Assembly: GCA_911728455.2 (NCBI GenBank)
Contig: OU452225.1
Span: forward strand, 20,494,495-20,558,494
From: Marthasterias glacialis
Taxonomy: Eukaryota > Echinodermata > Asteroidea > Forcipulatida > Asteriidae
Length of the DNA: 64,000 bases
Direction: 5' to 3'
Below, piece after piece: positions 36,801 through 48,800 of this stretch (its first letter is position 1; each line of letters opens with the position of its first letter). The notes beneath the pieces are model-generated. The model was given only the letters and a program-made list of their open reading frames with translations, had not been told where the DNA came from and ran no database searches. Made by a program: the position numbers and the translations under genes.

Positions 36801-39800
36801 AATGCCATATATGCTGTGAAGCTTTTTACAATGTTCTTTTGTTCATGTTTAAATACTGATACATGTCACTTGTTCAGACTTAAATGTTACCTGCTTTGCC
36901 CAAAACCCAAACACCTAGTGTTTGTAATTCTACAAACATTACATTTCTAGTTTTATTTGTTTTAGCTCCGGATGTAGTCGGTGATTTGCAAGCAGAGCCA
37001 ATAGCTACATCTATACACTTGAATTGGACGCAACCCAACATCACAGCGTGTAGCATCACCGGCTACAGAGTCACTTACAAACTGATCAAGGTCCTTCAAT
37101 GTCTTGAAGAAGAGAATAACGACATTCAGGAATTGATAGATAGGCCCCCAGGTACACAGCGCACGATCTCTGGTCTGTTGCCAGCATCCAAATACATGGT
37201 ATCTGTGAGCGCAGAGACTGCAGGTGGATATGGGAAGGAGAGAAGCAAGGAAGTTGTGACGCTCGAATCTGGTAAGACTGAAAGTGCATCTGTTGAATGC
37301 GCCTATTTATCAGCTTGTTCTCCTACTGCCTCATCAAATTTTGACCTTGTTGACTAAGTTGTTGAAACCTGGTGTGGATTTCACAAAGCGCTAGGATTAG
37401 TCTTTATCTCGAGTTAGGATTAGTAACTAGTCCTAACTTATAGGACTGATCATATTTCAGGGCTAGTCCTAAATTAGGACTAGTTTTTGTGAAATCCACC
37501 CCAGGACTTGTGAAGGGCTGGTAAAGTTGTGATGTCTTTTTGTCAGTTACAATGCAATCTAATTGATGAAGGTAAGAATCAGAGTGAGACGAATACCTCC
37601 ATCCTGTCTCTTCTGTGTTCAAGACTGAACACAATAGGGCCTATGCTAGCCTCTGAATTGAACAGGTATACGTACGAGCGAGCTCATTAGAGACCTTTCA
37701 TTTGCAATGCCACAGCCCGAGTTTTTGCCAACTAAGGTTGGAGAAACTACGGGGAGCCATCATTAGACCGATCCATTAAGCCCCACCTACTAACGTATTG
37801 ACCAATCACAGCCTTGATAACGCCACTGAAAGTCCGACAGAAGTCCGACACATTAAAAATCCCATGAGAACAAGCCACCGCCATTGTTCTGACATACAAC
37901 TGCACACACAACAGTACTAACTTTTGTTTAGCTTTTTTTTTGTGTGTTTCTGGTGGTGCAAATCCCACAGCAGTGGTTCCTGTATAGTCGTGTAAATGTG
38001 GTTTAACAGTGTTCCTGTCTGCATTGTTCTTTGGATTCAAGGCACTGCTCAAAAGGCCATGAAACTAAATCCCTACCGTTCACGAAAACCATGTCTGTGT
38101 GTGTATCCGATACGTGTGTGTGTTCACAACAGAACCACCGCTGCCATCGTGGCAAGAAAGTCACACCATGTGATGCTGCTAGACAGTTGCTAATGTAGGC
38201 GGGGCAAGATAGATCGGTCTAGATCTATTCAAAGCAAATACAGATAATCACAGTTTGTAAAAATGTTAAACAAATATTCAAAAACTGTTCAGAACTTGTT
38301 GGGAAAATAAATCAACTAATAAGGGGATGTATTTTCTTTAAATAAAAAGTTTGTAAGAATGCCGAATTTTGTCACAACGTCTATCAACAAGTCTTGAATG
38401 TTTTGCGAACATTTGGCCGTCCATGCCAACCAGCGTGGTTTGTTTATCAACAATAGAAAGGTCTATATATGTAGCTTATTCTGGATTGATTCGAGATTGT
38501 ACAAAATCAGTACACCCATTTTGAGATCATGTGGGGATGCTATGTGGCTGCAGACTCACTATGTAAATCCATTATTCTAAAAACATGCAAAACTACATTA
38601 GCAGTGTTAAAATTCCCTGATATGTCTGCTTCCACCTAGTGTTTCAACATCTCCCATCATGCAGCTGTGTCTAAAGTGCAATGAGATAGCACCTTTAAAC
38701 ACATTTATGTGACATTTGTGGGTTTTGTCTCTTGCATACAGTTCCAGGGAAACCACTTGCTATCAACAACACTAGAAAGTCATCGAGGTCAGTGACCTTC
38801 ACCTGGCAGCCCCCAGCATGCAGGGAGAGAAATGGTTCCATCACAGAGTACACTTACAAAATTGTTAATACAGCCGAAGAGAAGATATTGTCAGAGATTA
38901 TCGTGTCGTCAAACACCACTTCAGCCACATTTGATAAACTAACACCTTGCACCAAATACCATTTCAAAGTTAAAGCTCATACTTCAGTTAGTTACAGTTC
39001 ATTCAGTAATGCTGTTTATGTAACTACAAATGGAGAAGGTATGTACACATGCATGGTGTTTTGTTGTCATTGTATGAAGTGAGTTTACCATGTAGTGTAT
39101 TGCCCACGCACGTCACACGCGGCAACTGTGCCAGGCTCGCCATTTTGGAAGTCAATAGGTATACGTGTAAATGCCGGGCCGCCTTAACTGCGCACTGTAT
39201 AACACACAATGACATAGACTTCCAAAATGGCGCAACCAAGATTATTGTGATGATGACGTCAGGTGAATTGGGTAAATAGTAAATAATACATGTAGTAAAC
39301 ATTGAGGTAATGTGTAGTCATGTATGCTGGGCCCACCGGAAACCAGTTTTAACTGTTTGGGCACCCCCTGGGTAAAGAAATGTCATAAATAAATAAGTAA
39401 TTGAATAAATATATAAGCTGATCTTCTGAGCAGAGGATCAGCCAAATCAGATTTGTGTGGGAGCCAAATGACTGCAGTCAAAACAACTCTCGTCATCTTT
39501 AATTGTCGGTATTTGTGGCCATATTTAATATTACGATGATCACAAACACCATTTAAATAAGAGTGCCGAAAAGTGATTTCTTAATATTTTATGTCAACAG
39601 TCCCTGGTGTAGTGTCCAATGTCAAAGCATCATCTATGAACGATTCCATCAGGCTAACCTGGGATCTCCCGACCAATGTACCGTGTAATATCACCAGCTA
39701 TGTGATCAGCTACAAACTCATAAGATATCGCCAATGTTCAGAGACACTCCTAAGTAGCACAGAGCATAGTATGATTGTAGAGAATATAGGAAGGGACTTC

Positions 39801-42800
39801 GACATACAAGGGCTTTCAGCAGCATCAAATTATCTTGTGTCTGTGAGAGCGAATACTACTTCAGGATTAGGGGATGCGGTGAATGTTAATGTATCAACGC
39901 TAGAATCAGGTATGAAAATGTTTGCCGAAAATTTTGGATTTTGATTTTGTTGTATCGCATACACTAGCCTGAAAGAGGATCCATACAAGCACGTTGTATC
40001 TCGGCTTTGTTTGGTTTTTGTGTACATCCGAGATAGCTTCAGAAGTTGCAGGCCTTTTAATTTTTGTGGATTGTCCATTACTTACCGGTTGCTGCTGGGA
40101 TTTTATTATTTTTTTGTCCCGTCCCCCGGCAGGATTATTTTGGCAGAACTGCCAGAATCTTTGTTCTTTGAGGGTTACCGATGGCACAAAGAAACCCTGA
40201 CTTGACAATGCCAAGAGAACAAAAATTTTCTTTATTGGATCGTCCGTTTTGTTTCTCGACCAAGAAAATGTCAAATCTTTGCACCATGAATTGCAAAACA
40301 TCAGCCGTTACTTACGGCATAGGAGTGGTACTAAACAAGGAACCTCGACTCCATTACCGCCTCACTCTGAATTACTCCATTCAGCCGAAATACAATGAAT
40401 TAACAGGAAGACTCTCGATGTCTTGTAATCCTCCTCTTGGGACAAAAGGACAAAGATCTGTAATCGAGGATTACACAAAAATTGCCTCTGAATAGCCACA
40501 AAATGCCAGTATTTATCAGAAATTTTGTTGTCCTTGTATGGGTGAAACGAAGCATTAGACCCCATGTGTGTGCTCCGTAGTTGAATGACCAGGCGACCTT
40601 TGCTCCAGTGGTCCGGAAGTACATAATGGCGTCTTTACACGGCTTCCGTTTCCAGGCAGGGGAAACATTTGCGTGTATTCAGGTCATCCGTTTTCAACTG
40701 GTTAACCCTACTAACCCCCTAGTGTCTTCGATAAGAGAATCTTCCCTCCAAAGTGCTCCACGCTATGATTAAGACCCAAATTAAGACCCAAGACCCAAAT
40801 GTTCAGACTTGGATAAGATTGGTGTGCCTTTTCCAGTAACAAGCACTTGTTTTTTTGTCCTGCAACCATGCTCAGTGCATAGATTTACTCGGCAGTCTTT
40901 TCCACTTACATGTTTTTTTATGAAATTGAATTATGGAGATTGCTATGCAAAAGCTTGCCCTGAACTTCATGATAGTGCATTAGTGGGAATGCTTCAGTCT
41001 GAGTGGTCACTTGTTATAGAGCAGGCAAGTAGCGGACATGAGTATAATTTAACCCACAAATGACTGTTATGGTCAAAGTCAAATACTAGTCATAACATTT
41101 ATACATTATCCCAACAGCTGATGCTTCAATAAAAGTAAAAACAATGACCATTTATAATTTGTGTGTGTTGTTGTTTTTTTTTAAACCCATACACCTATGT
41201 GTGTTATGCACTGTATACTAAAAAAAGAAAAAAAACACAAATGTTATTCTTTATCCCCGATGCAAAAATTAACATCTATTATAATGGTTGCAGTACCCAC
41301 TGCTAATAGGATTCGAACTGCCTTTAGCTGCCGGGCAATCTCGGTAGTCTAGTTGGTAAGACATCTGCTCTAGAATGCCTGTTGATTTTTCACACAGGTC
41401 TCGGGAAAGCACTGAGTGTACAGTGCATGACACACATTGGTGTATGTGTAAAAAACACAAACATTCTTCTTTATACCTGATGCAAAAATTAACATCTATT
41501 ATAATGGACTTTTATATTGATGATTTTGCCACTAATTGGCACATGAACAATATACTCAGGTCATTGGGCCAGCTACTGTTTTTTCTTTTAAATCATCCTA
41601 GCTACCCAGTTCAGTATACAGCCTGTCCTACAAGAATCACTTCTGCCTTCACAGGTATCCATGTATCCCTGGGTGAAGAGAAGCAATTATGGTGTCTTGC
41701 TCAAGGACACAAGTGTCATCACCTCGATGACTAGGCCTCCAGAATCCAGTCTGAGCATTGGTTTCAACTCAAAGTTACAATAAAGTTGATATCCATTTCT
41801 TGCAGCTCCGGAATCAGTGACCAATGTTTCCGTTACTGATGTCGGCCCGTTCAATGCCTCGTTCAGCTGGTCCCCACCTGTGTGTGAGGACACCCATGGT
41901 CGGATTACATTGTACAGTTATTATCTGGCATTCAGTGATGAAGAAACACTTGCAGGGAACACGACCGACACAGTTGTATCTTTCGAGTCGTTAACACCCT
42001 GCACAATCTATGCTTTCACTGTGGCTGCATGGACTAGTGCTGGAATGGGTCACCGCAGCAACCCTCTCAATTTCACAACAAATGTGACAGGTGAGTACAG
42101 TTTTCACTAAATTTGGGATGTTTTTCCAGTTGGATATGTGCGCTTTATTAGTCTTCATACTATTATAATGTGTTTTTAATATCAGATTGTTAGGGATTTA
42201 TTAATAAAGGCTAACTGCTTTTTATGAAAATAATTCTCTTGCAGTCCCTGGACAAGTTAATAAACTGCCAAAAAAACCATCCAAAAATGCCACAGCTGTG
42301 AGACTCCAGTGGACATCCCCAAGCTCCGCAGAAAACCCCTGTTTCATCGAAAATTACACTATCGTGTACTACTTAAAAGAAATTAAGCAATGCAAGAAGA
42401 ATTCTACGGAGACATTCATCAGGGTAACAACTGATACAGAGTTACTGTTGGTGGACCTAAGACCAAACTCAGTGTACATGGTGTCAGTGAAAGCATCAAC
42501 ATCAGCGGGGGAAGGACCTGGTTCAGAGGAGAAAAAGGTTCTGACGCTCTTTGATGGTGAGTTTTTTGAGATCTTGGTCAACAAAAAGAAGAGCAATATC
42601 TCAGGCCTCTAATTAGCTAGGATTTTTTTCAGGATTTAAGGGTTTATTTCACAGACCTCCCTTTGGCTCTCAAATTGTCTGTAGAGGTGTGAACTTGCAG
42701 TCCAGAGTTGGAAAGACATTGCCCTTTGGTGTCCAAACTGTTAAAGTTTTCCGTTATTACAGGTGATATAGAGAGTGTAAATCCTCGTAAATTTTACATC

Positions 42801-45800
42801 CTACTGCTTGGGGGTTTTATCACAACACCAAGAGGAGACTGCAACCCATGCTCAAGATCTTTTATCCTTGTACAATCACACCCCAGAAATTCACTTTACT
42901 ATATACCACCTAAGAGTTAAGATCACCTTGCATATAGTGGTCAAAGAATGGAATGTTGACTGAATAACATCTTTTTCTTCCCCCGACCCTTTATAAACCA
43001 AAAAAGCTCCTGGCCAAATCACAGATGTTATGGCTAGCAACACAACAATGGACTCCATCCAGTTCCGTTGGAGTGAACTGGACTGCGAATCACGACATGA
43101 TGAAATTAAGGGTTACAGGTATGAATTCAAAGTTGCTGAGGATGATAGCGATGTCACTGGCAATGACCAAGACGATGACGATATTTATGAGAAAACAAGC
43201 ATACAGTTTGGTACACTTAAGCCTTGCACTGAGTACAAATTCAGGGTTCAAGCTGTTGGAAACAAAGAAGAAAACGATGGCATATGGAGCGAATGGGTGA
43301 GAGCCACTACAAGTACCGCAGGTATGTAAAAACTTTCAGAAAAACACTTTCTGTCACATGGACCCTTTTCACTAGCGTCACATAGCAACATGGGAGGTCT
43401 GCCATGCTGGAGTAGAATGCACATGCATGATACCTACGTGTAGTAACATCCAAATTTCCATTTCCTAGCACATGTTCTTGCAGATCTAGTAACGTTTGTG
43501 TGTGACGTGCACGTGGAAGTACCCTAGCATAGCGAGCGATAAAATAATGACGCCATCTGAGAAGGGTCTATAGGGGCAGGTTCAGTTGAAGAACATCAGC
43601 ATGTATTCTGGAATTTGTATCAAGAAAATCAATCTGTATGAAGAAAATCAATCTGTATCATACGAAAGCCCAATCGTGCCACAGAAATAAATAAAATCAC
43701 TGGAAAATAATCCGTTATAACGAATTAATAATCCGTTATAACGAATTAATAATCCGTAATAACGAATTAATAATCCATTATAACGAATTAATAATCCGTA
43801 ATAACGAATTAATAATCCGTTATAACGAATTAAATAATCCGTAATAACGAATTATTAATTCGTTATAACGAATTAATTATAACGGATTATTAATTTGTTA
43901 TTACGGATTACTAATTCGTTATAACGGATTATTAATTCGTTATTACGGATTATTAATTCGTTATAACGGATTATTAATTCGTTATAATGGATTATTTTCC
44001 AGTGGTTTTATTTATTTCTGTGGCACGATTGGGCTTTCGTAGTATCAAGAAAATCAGCCTGTAAAGACCTGAAAAAGTGCTGTACGAAAATCTTCACAGA
44101 AAAAGTTTGAGAATCCATACTCCTATAAAAGTAGGTTATTTAGTAAATGACAGATTACTTTTTGGAAGATTAAATTCATTTCCATTTTCAATAAACAAAT
44201 CATTCGCAGTTTCTGAAAGTTAATTAGGTTAGTCGATCCCTGTTTTCGTGAAAACAATCATGTTTTGTCAGGGAGTTTGTGCGTGTTCATCTACATGCTT
44301 ATTTTGATCCAAATAAGCAGTGTTGCTTGTGGGGTCTCGCTGTTTTCTTGACTTGATCAATGTAACCATACTGAGACTGGAAGGGCAAAATAGTCAGAAC
44401 CCATATTTAATCAGAATCCATTATTGCTATTGTACATAAGGAACATGGCAAAGTTAGTAACAGCATGGTAAAGCTTTGTAACGTGACCATTCACTGACAT
44501 CCATCAAAAACGAAAGTAAGAATTTGAGTAATTTACCCCCAGCCCCTCAAAAAGTACAAGATCTTGTGTTGCAACGTGGAGACGACCCCGCCTCTGTCAT
44601 CCAAGCCACTTGGCAACAATCTGAACTGGACCATTGTTTGGTCAACACGTACAAGGTGATGTACTCTGGGGAAAGCTTGGAGGCGTGCAGTCCAGGCGAG
44701 GTCTTGAATTCAACATCAATCACAGTGAGGGCTTATAACGTAACCCTGAGGAACCTTCGGCCATATTCAACGTACAGTATCACTGTACGAGGGGAAACTT
44801 CAGCAGGACTTGGAGAAATAAATACAAAGGTGCTGCCGACCGCCCAAGGCAGTAAGTCTGACTTATTGAGAGTTTTTTCTCTTAATTTTGAAGAGTAGGC
44901 CCGAACAGTGATGCGGCCATCTTGCTTTTAACTCATTCAATTCAATGTAACCAAACCGAGGCTGAAACGACAAAATAGTCTGGTCCCTTTTTGGTATATT
45001 GAGAGTTGATATTCGTTATTGTTATTTGACACAAGGAGCATAATGAGGAGAATGTCTATATTGTTGTGAGAAGTTGTGAGCTTAAGATTATTATGTCTCT
45101 TCGTATTTATTTATCGTCATCGTTACTAATCCAGCAAAATCATGAACCAAATTCAACTTAGAATTAATATATGACAATATCCGACCAAAAAAGAAATCAT
45201 TTGGGGTTTAAATGTTGTTTTCCTGTAACAGTTCCTTCGGCCCCACCATTGGAAATCTCTGTTTTCGACAAAGGACCAACTCATCTCAATTTCACATGGC
45301 AACCACCAATTTGCGGCCAACAGAACGGACTGATCGTCAACTACACCTACACTCTTGTGGACTCCATCGTCAACGAGACAGTTAAAACTGAAACAGTTGC
45401 AACGATGGAGGCTTTCATTAAGGGACTCAAACCTTATGTTGACTATGACTTCATGGTTCGGGCTAACACAAAGAAAGGCTCTGGACCACTCGGCAGTTTG
45501 GTTGTTAGAACGGCAGAAGGGGGTACGTATGGAGTGAAGAAATATATTTTACTAGTACATTAACATTATTGACCCTCCTAGTCTTGGTGACATTTTTCAG
45601 CGAAGTCGATCAATCATTTAAAACATTCAACTGCAGGGGTTGTGTCGGGTGGAACAACTGTGTAAAGAACTACACTGTGTAGACGTTATCACCACATGAT
45701 ATCATATTGCAGACTGGCATAGGTCATCTTTCATTCAAAACCACGGCGGATTATATTGAGTGGTCGGACTGTAGGAGGGTTGACTGTGTACTTTGTAGAT

Positions 45801-48800
45801 TCTTTTACCACGTGTGTCATTCGTGTTTCCATTTTGATTACAGCACCATCATCTCCCAGAAATTTCCGTGCCGTAAAATCTGAAGCGACTCATTTGGAAT
45901 TCGCATGGGAGTCTCCACAACCGCCCACTGGATTTATATCATCCTACCAGTTTTTGTATTGGCCATCCGGATTGGATGAGAGCTCAGGTGTTCCTGTAGA
46001 TTATGAGGTGGCAACAATCAATCACATACATGGTTACTTCCTCGAGGGGCTGAAACCATACACGGTTTATAACATCAAGGTGTGTTTGGTGTTGAGGATT
46101 CTTTATGCTAATGACTTGCACTGAATATTCATATACAAATGCATGCTGTGGAATTGCGCTGCTTTGGATCCGATTTGTCCTAGTTCAGGAATCCATGTAT
46201 CTGCCGGTTTCACTTCATAAAGTGTATTTAGTTCTACCATCTACCCTCTAACCTTAAGCTTTTACCCACAACACAGCTACTAAATTCCTCTTCCCAAAAT
46301 TTGTGAAAGTATTTACATAAATAAGGGAATAAAAGAATGGTGACCGAGGTCTTAAACTGCCGTTGAAAACCAGCAGGTTCGTGGCCATGTGATGAAGGAC
46401 TGAGCCGAAGGCGAGGTCCTTTATGACAAGGCCTCGACCCTGCAAGCTTTTAAACATCTGCTTAAGACGGAGGCATTACTCTTTTATTCCCATACATAAA
46501 TGCCCATTTTGTAAAAAAAGCGAAACAATGTAATGTTTTTTTACTTATTTATTTTTCAGTTCCTGTCACGTTCTCAGACTCCATTTCACGAAGGGTTAAA
46601 TTGCATGTGACGCTCAACGGTTGCGCGAATGCGCACGTACTAATAGACTTTACATAAAGCATTTTTCTTTAATTCAAACTGGCTTGTCGACACCGTTGTT
46701 TGGTAGTTAGGACATCTGCTTTAGAATGCCGGGGCTGTGGGTTCAAATCCAACCCGAGTAGCTTGTGGATTTTTGTCTGCAGGAGTCTAAAAACATGCAG
46801 AGCTTGTATACAGTGCTTGTCTCACAGGGGTGTATGGGTAAGACCAGAATAAGAGGATTTATTCCTGGTGCAATTGTAACATCATTCAAAACCTTTTTCT
46901 CACAGATTCGAGGGAAGACTGGTGCAGGATTTGGTGACTGGTCGGAGACCCTAACCAACCGGACTGCAGAAGGTGGTGAGTTAGGGATTGAATGAACAAG
47001 GAGGTGGTATAGGGAAGGGGGGACCTCACATATATTTTGATCAAACCAAATTAGAAAACCCACTTCATGGAGTCGCTCGAGCAGAAAATATCGCATCACC
47101 AAATTTCTCTCTGAGCAGTAATAAGCAGGGGACCAGTCATAAAAGGTGTGCATCGCATGGCATTTAAGTTGGTTACCTGATCTTGCTTAGCAGTAATAAT
47201 CTGTGCTTAGTAAAATTTAGGTAAGCAGCTCCATTTCTGATCCTTTGTGGTTCACAGAGCTTTTCCTCTGACCCCTGCGCTCTCTTCAAAACCTTTTCAT
47301 GTCTTACTGTTCTTATCCTCCCCCACCTCACCCCACCCCCCCTTTGAAATTTTTGATTTGATATTTACATATTTCTTACCCATTTTACGCATAGTTCCTG
47401 AACAACCTACTGATGTCGATGTCGTAGACAGGACTACAACCACCCTCGCCATCCAATGGAACCTTCCAGAAAATATCAACGGCGTCTTAAGGGGTTATAA
47501 AGTAAGACAATCTCATTGACCTGCTTGAAATAAGCTCTAAACAATGTTGTTGACCAGGAAAAGGTTACCAGCTGCCAAAATTACCATGTAATGTGTACTG
47601 TTTGCGACTGGTTCCCTAGTTATGTTTTGATGAGCAGATATTTGTCAAACGATATTTGTTAAGACCGTGGGGCCAGAATTCAGCGCTTTATCGGCACTCA
47701 TATTACTTTCCTGTAGATCGAGTACAGAATTGTTGATCAGCCCTTCGGGGTTTCATCCAGTGGAAGCGGCCCTCTGGAGGTCAGCATCAGTTCAAGTGCA
47801 TCAAGCCACATACTCGGGGACCTAGATGCAGCAACGGGGTACGAAATTAAGCTTGCTGCCATGACGGTCGATTACGGGGAGTACTCCACACTGACACCGA
47901 TATACACCAAAATTCCAGGTGAGACAAGATCCCAAATTCATAGAGCTGCTAGCTATAAGCACAAAACAATTTTGCTTCACCAGAATGAAGTTACCAGCCA
48001 AAGCGCCATGTCACACGCACTGTCTGTGACTGGTATCCTGCTGAATGTTGCTTAGCAGAAACTTGTTAAGCCAATTAGTTTTGCGTGGAGCAGCTCTATG
48101 AAATTGGGCCATGAGCCAGATTTCAGAAGGGAGTTTAGCAGAAAATGATGCTCAGCAAATTATTTGTGAGCCCCCCCCCCTAAAAAAGGCAAGGAAGAGA
48201 GAGAGGGGGGGGGAAGGGAGGGGAAAGAGGGGGAGGATCAGGTACAAAGGGTGAGATATTCAACCCCCTTCCCCAATGTTTCCCCTCATTTTACACTCGT
48301 CACTGTCAGGCCCGTAGGTAACGATACGCCATGGCCGTGCCAATTTTATGTGTGGGTGTTTTGTTGTTGTTGTTTTTTTCTTGTAACCAGTTGCGTTTCT
48401 AATATGCTTGAGCGCCGTTGCCCTGAATAATATGAAACTATAACTAGTAAACTAGTAAACTCGCGGGTACAACCATGTACTGAAAAGATCCGGTGTGGTC
48501 GAGACATTTTGAACAGTGTACTTTGCTCGTCTTCAGGAAAAGTACCCTGAAGTTAAAAACGGATGACGTGGTCTTTATTATAGATGTTTGTTCCCCAAAC
48601 AACCAATCATGTCCGGCAGAAAATATCCAGATAGCTCCCCCCCATTTTGGGATATGGTAATGTGAGCACATAAGGAACTTGATGAGACCGCAAGAGTGAA
48701 CCAATCAAATGGAATTCTCATTTCACTCCTTGAAAACTGTTGCTCAAAGTCGAGGGGGAAGTTGCTCAAAATCGACAGGGGGAAGTATTTGTGAGTAAGA

